DNA of 64,000 nucleotides from the NCBI GenBank assembly GCA_026413225.1, contig CM048557.1, forward strand, positions 23,724,871 to 23,788,870, given 5' to 3'. Position 1 is the stretch's first letter, and the number at the start of each line of letters is the position of its first letter. Of the stretch, positions 1 through 13,544 are shown piece by piece. The translations under genes and the position numbers were made by a program. The stretch comes from Otis tarda (taxonomy: Eukaryota > Chordata > Aves > Otidiformes > Otididae). A model generated the notes under the pieces. That model was given only the letters and a program-made list of their open reading frames with translations. It had not been told where the DNA came from and ran no database searches.

Positions 1-3000
1 AAATCTAAAAATTTCTAAACCACATTTTTGGGTCACTGGGCTTTGGACTGGGCTCTGAGATAGTACATTCAGGTTCTGCTTGCATCCTTAAAGTCTGCAT
101 GCACTTGAAAATATTTTCTAGGCTAAGCTGTATTTTAAATGAAAATAGTAAAAGTCAAGAGTATCTTTAAAGCTTGGATTCATTCTGCTGATGTTACAAA
201 AATATGAAATGAAAACACCAAACTTGAATTACACTTGTGTCAAGAGAAGCCAGTCAATAAGTGCTGATCATACAACCTGTGCCCTGGCTACCACAAACAG
301 ATGGGATTAAAAAGCCTCTCTCTCTATATACCCCAAGGAACAGATGGATATGAGAACTCAGATCCCGTTTTCTTTGACCCATCAGCAATTTCTCATCTCC
401 TACCATGAAATTAAACTGACATGACCTTTAGGGTTTGACCCATTCATCTGCATGTCACTATTTGTATGGTGTGCCTTGAAAATGTTTTCTTGCATAGCAA
501 CTAGTGTTGTAAGGAAAGAAAAGGGTTTCTACAGACAGAAAACTTTAAAACACATTCCTCTACAATTATGTAAACATTTTAATACAGTTATATCTAAGTA
601 AATGGTAAATCGGAACAATCTACCAAAATCTGCAAATGTAAAAAAAAAAAAAATTTATTTTATTTACCTTAAGTTAAATTTTGTAAATGCTTCTTACTTT
701 TTTGAACTAGCCTATCAAGTCCCCTGCTGCATATAATTTGTCTACAAGATTAGATTGTCCAAGACTGATATAGATTTCAATTATGAAGCTGTAAATCAGA
801 TGTAGCTCCAGTGAAATGACTGTGAGAAGTAAATCTGTTATACAAAATAATGTATTTCCTTCTTAATTGAACCTTGTCCAAAATACTAATTAGATAATTT
901 TATTTTCATTTTCTACCTATTCCTATTGTATCTGCCACTCCAGAGGTCTGAATTCTTTTATAATGAGAAGAGAAAATTTAATCTTAACCTGCCTGTGGAC
1001 TCTACAGTAGGTGTCTCCAACCCTTTTTTAAGAAGTGCCCTTTCTTAAACTGCCCTCTCCTGCCTGCTGCCCAATATATGGCTTATTGTGTCAGGAATCG
1101 CTTCAGTTCTGTTTCTTGTCTTTTTTCCAAGAACACGTATTTTGAGTCACCAGATGTAGGTTTTTCTGATGTTTTTTTCTTAAGTCAATATTTCTGTACT
1201 TCTTGGTTTCTCTTTTCCTAAAACCTGTTTAGTCTAAGTTTGGTAATCATTCTGGGCCCATAGCGTTTGAAATATCATTACTTAATGAAATAGTATTTCC
1301 TGCACCTTCAGTCATTGCTTCCCGTTTCTGAAAGACAAGTCTCCTAAAACTCCAGATATCATAAAACTGACCTCATATATTCAAGCCTATTCATTTCTTT
1401 AAAAAACAGCAATGCTAAAACAAAGATGAAAGCCAATTTCATGTTGAGCCTTTGAATACTTAATTACGTGAGGGTTTATCTGTGGTTTCTGTTAATTTCA
1501 GTGTAGACTGAGATAGGACTTCATGTACTTCTTACACAAATAATTTCTCTTTGAATTAGAACTTGAGTCTAATAAACTACTTCATTATGCAATCTGAAGA
1601 GCATGAAAAAGAAACATCTGAAAAAACATAAACAAAGAGTCATGGTTATACAATTAGGATATGTTCCAATATGTTATGTCAGATAAAAGGGGTTTAAGTC
1701 CTAAAGTTATGTGTATGTAAACTAGTGAAATCTGATTGCTGAGCCCACATGATGCTCATTTGGGATTTCAAAACTTGCCTAATACCTTTCCAGGGTAAGA
1801 GGTGTATCATCAAGGTAAACTTTAGTGGCTTTTCATACTTTTGAAATTATCTACTTCAAAACTTGTTTTCTTCAAATACATTCTGCTTCTGTCTCTGATA
1901 ACAAAGGGATACTTTTATTATGACATTTCTTTTTCCCTTCTTCTGACTTATAAGCTAAATGATTGCTTCTGACTAACCTTGACTGATTTTTATTGTTACC
2001 TGTACTCACCTGCCAACTCACAACTTAACCAGTCAAGCACTAAAGAGATAAAGCTTCTTTAGAATTGTGAATTAACTATTAACATGCAACAAAGAGCTAG
2101 GATAGATATATCTACTTCTGCCTCTTGGTGGGTAAAAATAGAGTATTAACTCTTCTTTTGTTCCTGAGAAACTTATACAGAAAGTTGGGGGGATTTTTCC
2201 TCCTTGAAACTACCCCAGGCTTCAGCCCACCTAAAGTCAGTTATCAGTCTCTTAAGAAGTAACACAAGGTATTTCATGGTAATAAGCTGATGACATTTAC
2301 CAGCTAATTCAAAATGTTTGGACAACTCTACAGTGTCTTGCTGTATTTTGGTAATACACTATTGAAACTGAGACAATTTCAGGTAAAAATATTGTGTATA
2401 GAAAAATGCATGTTGCCTTCTAACCTAGTGAGTTAAAGCCCAGAGCTCTAACTGAGTTAGACACACAGTCCAGAGAAACTGTGGGAAACTGAATCTAACA
2501 GAAAAATTCAAATTCAAAGTATCACTACTGAATGACTTCTTTCCCTCCTGTATTCCTAGTGTGTTCATATTTGAAGTGAATATGAAATAAAAGTGCTGTT
2601 TCTCAGTATTGCTATCTTTGGTTGGCTAAGACCATCTGGTTCATTTCCTAGTTGATAACAAACTTGAAGAACACATTCTGGCTGATGACAAAGACAGCAT
2701 AGAGTCAGATAAGGATAAGACTGGTGTCTGTAAGTTAAGAAGCGGTCAAGAAACACGAAGGCTCTCCAGGAATCTTCTGCAAATTTGTATCAATTGTTTT
2801 TGACTTAAACTTCTTTAACTAGGAAGATTCACATCTTTATAGTAGGATCCTGAAGTCAAGTAAAAAAAAGAATTGTTGCATGTGTTAATAAGGCTGTGGA
2901 ATGATGTCACATGAGTTTGTGAAAGGTATGATATATGTGGGAGGCTTGATAAGTGCCAGGCTATTTCCATCCACTTAATAATTTTATTTAACACACAATT

Positions 3001-5572
3001 ATCAGCTAGCGTTTTCACTTCATAAACTTGGTTTGTTGTTCTTCTGCACTGATTATGTACCTTATAAACTGCAGGAGGAAATGATCTTTGATAGATGATT
3101 GCAATCAGGATGATAATATATAATTTTGATTAATCAAGGGAGTTTGATTAATTTTGATGCTGAACTTAGAATAATCCTGTGCTAGAAGAAAGAACTGTTT
3201 GCTGTCATCCAAGATGGGTAATAATATAGAGTTAGGGGAATGCTTATTTACAACTCCTCCAAACATTGAGCTGTAGCTTTTCTAAATTTTGTCTGGAAAC
3301 AGTAAACAAGACAAAATATTATATAGTGAATTCCACATCAGTGATACATTTATGAGTACATACATTGTATGCAATGCCTGCCTACTGCTTGAGATTTCTG
3401 GAATAATGCCCATTTATTTATGTGTTCCATTTCTTAAAAGACTTTTGTGATTATTACATTCAGTATCTTTTTTTCTACTTTTTTTTACCTGTGGTGTCAT
3501 TCTCACAAAAGTCACACGAAGTGTGACTCTGTGAAGACCACTGTTATGTTCTCTTGACAGTCTGTTAAATACTGCATGTATAAGTGAAAATAATTTTTAA
3601 CTGGAAGTCAGTTCTCTGTATTCATTCGTGTAGATTTTCCTAAATTTTCTTTGAATTGTCAAGGGATATATTACACAATATTAATCTTTTTTTGCATTAT
3701 TCCATATTAGTTAACATGATCTTTCTACTTAATTAACAAATAGGACAACCACCTGTAGCATGAGAGACAAGGAGAAACAGTATTGGATGATGCACACTGC
3801 ATATGATTAAAAAAAAAAAAAAGTATATTAAAAAGATGAAAGGAAGGATTTCACAAAGTTAAGATGGACCATCACGGACTATCATTAAAATCAAACCAGC
3901 TAATCCTGGCATTCATATTAATTTTAGGGCAACTAGTAGAATTAGCAATTATCCTCATCAGACAGCAGAGGTACCCGACTTTGGAGCTGACACAGATTCT
4001 GATGGAGTCAAGAAACACAGTTTTAATCACAGCATGTGTTAAACTTGCATTACAGGTTGCATTTTTTTTCTCTTGTATTGTACTGAATTACTTCTGTGGC
4101 AATAATTAACTTTATATAAAGGTGTGTATTAAAGTGTCAAGAAGAATCACATCTACTTGTGAAAGAAACACTTATAATGCATTTCATTCTGTTTTATTGA
4201 TCTAGTTGTTGTTTCCTACTGTAATTCAAGCAGAACTACCAGGGTTACAGAGACTACGAGAAGTGATAAAGATACCTTTCAATCACTTTCTCAGCATGCC
4301 TGGGTGAATGCAGGGCATTGATTATCTGTTCTAAACCAAAGAAACACAAAGGCTATTACAAAAGCACAACCTAGTGCTCCCTTCTGACCTCAGGACCTGT
4401 TCAGTCCATCAAACAGATATTCCCATCTCTGTTACACACGGTTAGGGAAAGCACACTGGAAATCTGCTATGGTAATATCAACATTTGCAACTACAACTCA
4501 GTGGAAAAAATGCTATTCATGAAGGTTAGCATACAGGGACAAATAGAAGCATGTCTTCAAAACCATTGCTCCATGCACAGTCAAAGAACACTGAAGATCA
4601 AATACAAATTGAGACACAGACATGAGATATGAAATGCATTATAAGATTTATTACTATTGTAATAACAGCAAAGAACATTCCGGCCATAATGTATAAAAAA
4701 CACTTCAGATAGTTGAGAAAATGTTCCTAGGGATAAGTACTGCCTCAGTTTGTTCATAGCTTTTGGCTGCAACACCTACATGTAAATATAGAGACCTGCA
4801 ACAAACAAACAAATAAAAAAAATGAGAAGCCCTATCTGTGTTTCCTGGTGTTAGAAAAATTTTAAACCTAAGCAGTGAGTTGTTATCATTACTTCTTAAA
4901 TGCTATTTTGAATGCATCTTTGTGTCCCTCTCTGAGTCTTGCTTACATTTCCGTCTGGCCTCAGGTGGATGATGTGATGATGGTTATAACCAGTATTCAC
5001 TACAGAAATAAGAAGCTTCAGATTCCAAGGTCTCAGTCAATGCATTCACTCCTCACCATTATGTGGACTCTGAGATGCTTTTCAGTACAAGTAAACAACA
5101 CAGAACTCTCAACTGACAAATACCATATAGAGATAAGCAGAAGAACAATTTTCTAATTTAGATGTAAGCACAAGTGTCGCATCTTTGTTCTCGTTTCAAA
5201 AAATTCTATGCATCATTTTTTATGGTTTGCAAAAATAAAAGGATGTCTTGGATCATTAATTTAATTTACATTAATTTAAAACACTAAAGTCAGGAGCTTA
5301 GAGACTGTGTCTAGCTTTCTTAAAAGCAAGCTAAAATAGGTTTAGTACTTCACAACTCAGTATACCTATACATACTCTGAAACAGAAAAGTCTCACTCTT
5401 ACCTCCTTTAAAATCAAATCAGTAAAGTTTATGAGGGAGTTAAAAGCAAATTGATTTAAACAAACAAATATTACCCAATAGGAACTGTGTCATGAAGTTG
5501 AGCAACATGTCTCTAAAATTTGACCTGTAATAGCATGGCTTTTGAAGACACAAAATAAAAAAAAAACCCTAA
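1..5572. other. AT-rich noncoding stretch
   Basis: No recognisable gene, RNA gene or transposon is seen here. Open frames are short and have no family resemblance. The segment holds scattered A and T homopolymers, for example around 642-653 and 3811-3823. An 81-codon frame at 3864-4109 is discussed as a finding. A strong splice-acceptor-like tract ends at 4964 and precedes a short open frame, but no donor in a usable phase was settled on. Best read as intergenic or intronic DNA. Confidence 0.6.
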
Positions 5573-5696
5573 GGTTTTTTGTTTTGTTTTGGGTTTTTTT
5601 TGGTTGGTTTTTTTGTTTTGGTTTTGGTTTGGTTTTTTTGGGGGGGGTGTTTTTTGTTTGTTTGTTTGTTTGGGTTTTTTTGTTTTTTATTTTTTA
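5573..5696. repeat. T/G-only low-complexity tract
   Basis: About 120 bases made almost entirely of T and G on the plus strand, with runs of T6-T8, one G8 run and a short (TTTG)n stretch near 5656-5671. The reading frame across it encodes only F, G, V, L and W and is a composition artefact. The strand asymmetry is strong. Similar shorter tracts occur at 17561-17667 and 18340-18396. Confidence 0.85.
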
Positions 5697-7666
5697 CAAC
5701 CAGAGAATACCAATATTGATATAATTTAAAATAGGAGTATATTTTTTGATGACTTAACTCTCAGTACCATATTCCAGATATAACTGGTTTATTTTTTTAA
5801 AAGCATTACAACTACTCTCTCTCAACAACTGCTGACTCACATAAAATACAAAAGCACCACAAACTACCATGTAACCAGTGTTTTCTGCACATTCTGTTAC
5901 AGGAGGAACAGAAGATTGCTTCGGTAAGAAAAATTTATACTGTTTGAAGAAGTCTGAACATTTGACTTTCTTTTACCTAAAATCTATCAGCGTATCATGT
6001 CTCTGACTAGCCAAATAACCTCACATAAAAACATTAAAAGAAAAAGATGGATTTTTTTTTTTAAGCAAAGATGCCTAGTCAGATTCAAGGCAAGAGTATG
6101 TTCATTTATTCTTTCTCACATGCTCAACAAAGTTCTAAACTTCTATTTTTACATTATGGATTTGAATATTTTAAAGGAAAGAAAGTAATTTTTATATGAT
6201 AGGGCACCAAAAAGAGCCCAAGATCCCTTTGCTAATGCAATGGGCTGCCTTAAAAAGTACAGAAGTCAACACAAACATTTACAGAGACCTTCTAGACCTA
6301 TAAACTACCCACAGAGCATGGGAAGCTTTTCTTCTAAGAATGCCCAAATGAGTTATAAAAGAATACTTTACTTTTATGTTCTCATGGCCCATTAGATCTT
6401 TTTAAATGCAGCATTCTTTTGAATCAATACGTTTTGAATGTACCAAAGTACAATAAGCTGCAGTTTTCACCAAAAAGATAGCTTATTATTCAAATAAATC
6501 TGCTTTCATCATTTATTTGCTAAAAAAAAATATTAACATTGGTCTTAAAATTGTGGACTAACATTCTATGATTTATTCAGGCAAACAGACATTTCAGGTT
6601 CTGGATGCAGTGTTAGACACAATTTATAGATATTCCTATTAGACTCTTGTAATCTAATACATTATTTGTGAATCTTTTCTCCTTTCTGCTCCAGCTTTTT
6701 TATCTGAGATTCTGAAAATGACTATATTGTTTCAATTCAATGTCTACACAGCACTATTCTCAGTGAGAGGCCACAAATGCAAACTCTGTTTTGGGACTAA
6801 ATATTGCAGAAGATCATGCAGAGGAAATAATTTCAATATAGTCCTAGTTTTTTTGAGAAAATTGTTGCATTTCTAAATCTGTTACTGTTGGAAGACAATG
6901 ATGAGCTGCTCCTGGCTGCCAGATCCCGCAGTGCTGACAAATCAGCATCATGTAGTTCCCACCTTTTTTTTGAAGTCCAAATCAGCAGTAAATGCTTCTT
7001 TGTACAAAGGCATTATTTTGCCAGTATGAGAGGTTGCTACTCTGGCTGAATTCAGAACTAAATATGAGCTGCAATGACCAAAACTTTCTTCCTCATATAT
7101 AGGCAGATGATCTATAATCATCTGGGAGAGCTTCTTATAGCAGTGGCTAAAAGATGTTATAGAAGTAGCTAAAATATTATGACATGAGACTGGCAAGAGA
7201 GCTTAGACTCTAATAAGATTTATTTGAGAAAGCACAGAAGAAATAAGTATAATAATTTCTTACATGTGCTGAACCAAAGGAAAGAGTTTTAGTTAGAACT
7301 TTGCTCAGAATGACACTTTATGCTGGAAGCTAATATTTGTGCCAGAACTAGGGTGTGCAACCAGCACTCTCAAGGTCTCTTTTTGACATTTAAACCTCAA
7401 GGATAACCTTTGTTTTATCCTACAGTATGCTAGAAGGATTTTATTTACTGAAAGCAAAATCTTAGTCTCCTGTTAAGGCCTGAGGCAGCCAGTGTGGTTT
7501 CACAGCACAGCAAGGGAGAGCAACAGGATTTTTACAGTTGTACAAAAAGATACACACATTTTTCTTTGTATCCCAGAAACACAGTACAGCAAGACTACTC
7601 ATGGTCTTACACTTCAGTTATAACCCAGGTGCCCTGGAAAAGAACCATAAGCACAATTTTTAGCTT
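5697..7666. other. AT-rich noncoding stretch with one microexon-like signal
   Basis: No gene or known repeat is recognised. The only feature of note is a 21-base AG...GT block at 5903-5923, listed separately. Frames in the region are short and lack a plausible start context or domain. Confidence 0.55.
5903..5923 (+). CDS. candidate 21-base coding microexon
   Basis: The sequence shows a pyrimidine-leaning tract ending in TTACAG, then 21 bases, then the strong donor GTAAGA. Read in phase 0 it encodes E-E-Q-K-I-A-S with no stop. Its length is a multiple of three, so its inclusion would not shift a frame. Its end phase matches the start phase of the exon candidate at 19379, and the charged composition would suit a coiled coil. 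Short AG...GT blocks arise often by chance in AT-rich introns, so this is a weak call that depends on transcript evidence. Confidence 0.15.
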
Positions 7667-7925
7667 TGTCTTGGTTGTCAGTTGACCACAGCCAGCAACT
7701 GAGCATCTACTAGTTACTTGCTCATTGCCTACCCACCACCCTCTCCTGCTTCCCCCCTAGCAGGATGGGGGTAGAATTGGAAGAGCAAAAGCAAGAAAAA
7801 AAATGAAGTGGGTCAAGATAAAGACTGTTTAACAGCTGAAGGAAAGAGGACAACAAGCAAGTGATACAAAGGCATCACCGCCTCCCACAAGGAGACCAAT
7901 ATCCAGCCAGCCTCAAAGCAATGGC
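7667..7925 (-). mobile_element. degraded ERV LTR fragment (sense 3' part)
   Basis: It starts with TGTCTTGGTT and continues through a CAGCAACTGAGCA block, a C-rich run before AGGATGGGGG, a GTTTAACAG block and CCAATATCCAGCCAG. This order matches the outer LTR at 40774 and the general layout of a common avian ERV LTR read antisense. Only the part corresponding to the sense 3' end (R/U5 side) is recognisable and the far side fades into unrelated DNA. No target duplication was found, as expected for a truncated old copy. Confidence 0.7.
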
Positions 7926-9302
7926 TACTTTAAAAATATTCTCCGCTAGTTTTATTGCTCTAAAGATGCAAGATGGAGATCAAGCTACCACTAACAAGCT
8001 GACACTTTCCTTGATCTTTTAAAAAAAAATTTACTTCTTATTATTATTTTAATCTGCCTCTCTAATTCTTCTCAAAAGGGTCTTATGTTAAAATAAAATC
8101 TGAACTTATAAATTCCTTATTCAGTTTTACAGGTCATGAGGTTTGAGCTATTCAGATAATGTCAGCAGCTGTTCTTGATGTTTACTTAGCCTGAACTGAC
8201 CCCAAAATCCTGAACTGAATGTTTATCACTAACAAAGAAAAAGTTCTAATGAGTTTATTACTGATTTTTAAAGTTTTTCTTTTGGGAATTTTTTTTTTCG
8301 TACACACACACACGAGAATACTTCGCAATGTAATAACTTGGGATACACAGGAGGGGTCAGTTTCTGCTCAAATAACCACTGTCATGCAAAGTACTTTATT
8401 CTAGGTCCTTTTTAACTGTAGGAAAAGTTGTAGCTGAAAGAGCCACCTAGGGCTACTGATCCTTGTTAGCTTAGCCACTGACACAGAAGGCCTGCTCTGA
8501 GCATATTTACATAGATCATAATAAATGAAATAACTTTTATTGATGATTAAAAATATGATCTTGTGTTTAGTGTTCTAGATCACTGGGAACTAACTTAATC
8601 TACGAATTTAAACAAGTCACTTTTTCATTGTTCATTTTCTAAAAGCCCGTAAAAAGCCCTCACTTCCCTAAAAATCAGATATCAGTGAATGTTTTGACAG
8701 ATGTCTACCTCAGGCATGTAGGTTTTTATGTTCTTATGCAAATGTAGTTAATCCATTTCCTAAAGCAGTTAGGCACATTAGAATTTTCTTGGCCTAAAAC
8801 TCATAAATGTGACAATTTCACTTTTGGAAAGAAGACAGTCATTATCTTTAACTCTTAATAATGGTAACCGTCTGTATACATTTGACTTTAAGATACAAAA
8901 TTGTTATTTTATACTTACTATTGAAAAAGTAAGACATTAAAAATCATTATTTTCATAGCTTTCTGTAGGTCTCCTTTTTGTCTCTCAAAATAATAAGGCA
9001 GGAGGCTATTAGCAAGAAGCTGCAAAAGCGGCTGCTCTGCAAAGCAAATTGAGCTGGGAGTCAAGAGTGACAGCCAGAGAGACAGGGGCAGTGCCCTGCC
9101 AGGTGAGAGGTGCAATGCCAGCATACCTGACAAGAAGGGCAGAACATATCTTGAGATGTTAACCAGGCTGAGCTAACAGTTCAGTGATCAGTAGACAAGT
9201 CTGTGGTGATAGAGTAGATTCAAGATCAGGTGCAAGGTACAAGGCTGAGCACAGACAGAGCCACAAGTCAGTATGAAGGGCAAAGACCTGAATTAAATGC
9301 AG
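7926..9302. other. noncoding; unclassified richer segment near 9000-9302
   Basis: 7926-8990 is plain AT-rich DNA with a short (AC)n run near 8303-8313. From about 9000 the composition changes to purine- and G-rich text with repeated CAGAGAG/CAGACAG words up to the CR1 start. It may be an old unclassified repeat interrupted by the CR1, since similar composition resumes at 9691-9900, but I could not match it to a family. Confidence 0.5.
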
Positions 9303-9689
9303 CTGAGGCAACTGGGATTGTTTCATCTGGAGAAGAGGAGGCTGAGGGGAGACCTCATTGCTCTCTACAACTACCTGAAAGGAGGTTATAGGGAGGCAGG
9401 TGTTGGTCTCTTCTCCCAAGTAACTTGTGATAGGACAAGAGGAAATGGCCTCAAGTTGTGGCAGGGAGGGGGTTCAGGTTGGATGTTAGGAAACATTTCT
9501 TTACTAGTGATCAGATGCTGGAACAGGCTGCCCAAGAAAGTGATGGAGTCACCATCCCTGGAAGTGTTCAAAGAATGCATAGATATGGCACTCCAGGACA
9601 CAGTTTAGTAGGCATGGTGGTGTTGGGTTGACAGTTGGACTTGATGATCTTGGAGGTCTCTTCCAACCTTAAGATTCTATGATTCTGTG
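9303..9689 (+). mobile_element. CR1 LINE, 5'-truncated 3' end
   Basis: The plus strand carries the CR1 ORF2 C-terminal region followed by the 3' UTR and the terminal octamers ATTCTATG and ATTCTGTG at about 9673-9689. The readable frame at 9297-9608 contains the segment HLEKRRLRGDLIALYNYLKG, a hallmark of the CR1 ORF2 C-terminus, then LPKKVMESPSLEVFK. Truncation at the 5' side with an intact 3' terminus is the normal outcome of CR1 target-primed integration. No target duplication is visible, as is usual for CR1. Confidence 0.92.
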
Positions 9690-12600
9690 GTAAGACTTCT
9701 CATAGATCTTTTGATGGAAGCATCTTCCAAGGTCTCACAGGTACACCGTATCAGCTTTCAGCCCAGGCTAAGGGCCTGGGGAGGGGAAAAGAGACTGCAG
9801 ATTCTGCTGATGCAGGTAGAGCCCTGACAGCTGTACAGGTACAGTGAGCCGGAGAAGGTACAGAAATGGTGAAGGCTTCTCATCTGTTTAGGCAAAATTC
9901 AGATTCACTGCAGTGCCAGAGTAGATTCAGGTGGGTGAAGATGGAAGAGTGAAAGTTTGAGAGAAGGTAACGTAGCTTGCAGTAGATAGCAGTAACTTGT
10001 GTCACTCTCTTCAGCTATTCTGCTATATTGCTTGGTCTGGGTTGTTTGCTTTTGACCTGGACTCAAATATTTAAGTCTGAACAAATCAAGATTTTGTGCA
10101 TTAAAGATGAGCAGCACCTGGTTATGTAGCAAAACCATTTCTACTCAAAGACTACTTTGACTAGTAAACATATGAGAGATTTGTGAAGAATCAATTACAA
10201 AAAATAAGTAAATATTTCTTAATGAAATCTGTTACCTAGATAAGATTCTGTGAGAAATATCCAGTTCTTGATTGCTTAAAAGTAAATTGTACCTGCAAAA
10301 GAGATAAGTTCTGTGGATTTGGGGGTTATTTGTTTGCTTTTATGTTTATAAGAATCAAGGTATTACTTTCTAAACAAGACATTGCAGTATCAAATAAAAT
10401 AAATGCTGAAAAGGAGTAACGTTACTGTCTCTTCAAATGCACAGTAATTTTAAAGCTGTTGCCTGGACCACAGGTGGCAGTACATGTTTAAGTATGAATA
10501 TATCTAAGCAGCTTGTGTCAGCATAGGAATAAACCTGATCCTTGCTTATTCTAGTTCAGCTAATCAAGACCAATGTTTATGTCCTAAAGTAACTGTGATT
10601 ACAATAAGTAACATTGCAGAATAGGAAAAGGCTCTGTATATTGTCTGTTCTGAGTTCTGATTGCTGTTTTTAGGTACATGAATTAGCTATCAAGCTACAC
10701 ATGGATGGATTTGTTAATAGCCCCATTTCTAGCAGGCATGTATGAGCTTCAGCATTTTTCTAATCTGCTTTGGATTTATTCACTTTAACTAAAAGTAGAC
10801 GGTGGTTACTGACAGCTTTTAATATAACTACCCGAAGCTGACTCAAACTTTCAAGAGACTATTCCTCTGAATAAAAGTATGCTAGAAAAATTCTAGGAAG
10901 CTATTTATATCCAATAACAAAAGAATATTTTTGCCATCTGTAATGGTTAAATAATATATCTGCAATAGCTAAATATTTCCATTTCTGTTGCATCCTTTAC
11001 TATATCGGTCTGACACATTCTGAGGTATGAAGTGGTTAAAAGGCTCACAGTGAAACCACACACTGGAAAAAAAGTCGTAAGAGACCAGCTAGATCCACAT
11101 ACACTGTGGCTCGTGTTAGACTCAAACAGGGACAACCGGAAGAACTATTAGGCTTTATTTTTCCATGTAAGGCTCAACCTTCATTAGGAAAGCAGCATCT
11201 AGTCATTCAAGGATAGTGACTCAAGGTTTCCTTCTACCTGCTAATCTTCCTAAATGACCAGTGGTGCGACCTACTTCAGAAAGTATGGGGAAGCAATGAG
11301 AATGGTGATGAGCATTATGAAGGGCTCAGATACGTATGTGTACCTAAGAAACATGCTTCAGGGGGCTCACTTGCATTTAGCTTTTATTCGTGTTGTCACT
11401 TCATCAAAGCCAAGGAAGCAAAAACTTTGTATGAACTTGAATTTATGGTCCAGAGTTATTATTACATTTCAGTTGATCATTGTGACTACAGGAGGACTGA
11501 GAAGCCAGCAGAACCAAATATATCTATAACCTACTTCAAGAAAATAATAATTGAAAAAAGCAGCATTCCTTTATTAAAAAATAAAATGGTATGTTTACTT
11601 GATGCACATTAATAACTATAAAAAAGACACTTTAAACCAGTAGTAGTACATCTTGTAGGAAGGTGTGATATGAAAATTCGTACTAAAAGATCAGTAAAAT
11701 AAAGTTTTACAATTGAAAAGTAACTGCTAATACAAGCCAATTTTTAATTACTTTTCAGAATTACATTTAAAGCTTATCAATATAGAGACAGAATTGAAGT
11801 TGATTTAGATTTACTTTTACATTTTGACAGTTTGTGATGTTCACTCATAGTATCACTGTGTTATATTGCATGACTATTACTTCCGATCCCTAATTCTGAA
11901 TTGTCTTCCTTTGGAAAACTTTTTCCATAATTAATTTTATAGCTAAAATGTAACATAAATGCAGCATACTATAATGGTGCTCCACAAAATCCTCCATTCA
12001 TAGGTTTCTATTTGTGTGCTAGAAAAGTTCCTTTACAGATCCACTTGCAGTGCACCTAAAACTGTCATAATCTTGCAGGCTGTGCAGGCGTTTAAGATCG
12101 TAGCCTGCTGGAGTCAGAAACTGTCCATTCTTCTGCTTTATTACCCTGAGAGGACTCTCATCAAGGTGTAAAGGTGAGCAGCACTGATTATATTCCTGTG
12201 GGATTCAGCATAGCACAAAAAAAATTGCCATCTAATCAATATGTGTGCTGACCTGTGTTGCTTTCAAAGGAGCTGACTGTGGTGATTGCTTAGCTGGTGG
12301 GTTTTGACTGCTGTCAGTCTGCCTGCCTAATGTTTCCGAATGGCAGGCTGCTGCAGGGAGGCATAAACAGGACTAGCAGCTAAACTAAACACCAAAAGGT
12401 TTTGAATTGATCTTTTAGATGGAAGATACCACTGAAATGTTCAAAAATTGAAATTGTAATAAATTCTATTAATAATGAAATAATAATATGTACACTTTAT
12501 TCAAGAAATAATTCCTTAATGAAGCTGCTTGCATTTAGTTAAGTGCATGCATGCACAATTTAAGGGCCTAAATCGCTAAAATACATGACTTCTTTCTCTC

Positions 12601-13506
12601 CACTCAGAGAGATACTGTGATCTGATGTTTCACTGATTCAAAAAAAAAAAAAAAGTTAGGCCAATTCATACACAATTTTTGCTCTGTATGTATAGGTGTT
12701 TTGTGCTGACATCCTAATTGTAAGTAAAGCTATTAAATTAATGTCCTATTTCTGAAGCACAAGCTTACAGACAAACAATTATAGGTACTGAACAAGGAAT
12801 ACAACTTATTGTATTGTTATTTTTTAACAACTTGTAAAGATGTTATCAGTGACTGAGCCCAAACATCTTTTACACTTGTAGAAACAAAGAAATACAAACA
12901 GATAGCCAACATTAGACAAAATATTTTAGGAGTCAATGAATTTGAACTCTTCTCCTGCATATTTTATTATACACTACATTATTCAATACAAGAGTGAAAA
13001 AGATCAGCAAGCGGGTGAATATACAAGACAAAAAAAATGAAGCATATCACATTTTTCTCCTCCAAGTTAATATACGTTGTTAATTTTTTGGCCTGCTTCT
13101 CCTGATAGAAGACAGAGTTTCTCTGTGGTACCCTATTTTATTTAAAATGTAGTGCACTTTAAGTTACTGTTTCCTCTGCGCGACCTTATTACCTCTCACC
13201 TTCTACACCCTACAGGTGAGAGGCTGAAATCCATTGCACAAAGCTGTTGTACACTGTTATGCAAAGTAACATTGCTTACCTGTGAAATAGCCTTTACTAG
13301 AGGTGCTGTAAGGATAACTTTTTGGGGGTGAAGGGAGAGGAAGGGTGTTTTGCTTTGTTTAGGTACTCTAACAAGCTAGGAAAACATAGTTAGATACTGT
13401 AACTTAACACGCATATTGAATATGGTAAGAGCTTGCAGTAGCATTAGCACTAGTAGGGAAATAGCAGTAATGATACTATTCTCTAATTGCAGGCTGGTGA
13501 ATTATA
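9690..13506. other. noncoding stretch, no recognised gene
   Basis: 9690-9900 has the same richer composition as 9000-9302 and may be the other half of an element split by the CR1. The remainder is AT-rich with short frames only. 12050-12370 is somewhat more balanced in composition and could be a conserved noncoding segment, but that cannot be judged without an alignment. Confidence 0.55.
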
Positions 13507-13544
13507 AAATCATGGAATCATTTAGGTTGGAAAAGACCTTTAAG
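13507..13544 (-). mobile_element. CR1 3'-terminal fragment, inverted
   Basis: About 38 bases (ATCATGGAATCATTTAGG, then a TTGGAAAAGACCTTTAAG block) correspond to the extreme 3' UTR and terminal octamers of CR1 read on the minus strand. The fragment abuts a plus-strand CR1 directly. It is probably the outer remnant of the older minus-strand CR1 whose RT part reappears at 15061. Confidence 0.7.

Noticed and set aside
4965..5156. Open frame after the good acceptor GTCTGGCCTCAG
   Set aside because: The only nearby donors are weak and the downstream part reads as ordinary noncoding DNA.
5542..5724. 60-codon frame rich in F, G, V and W
   Set aside because: Encoded by the T/G-only low-complexity tract.
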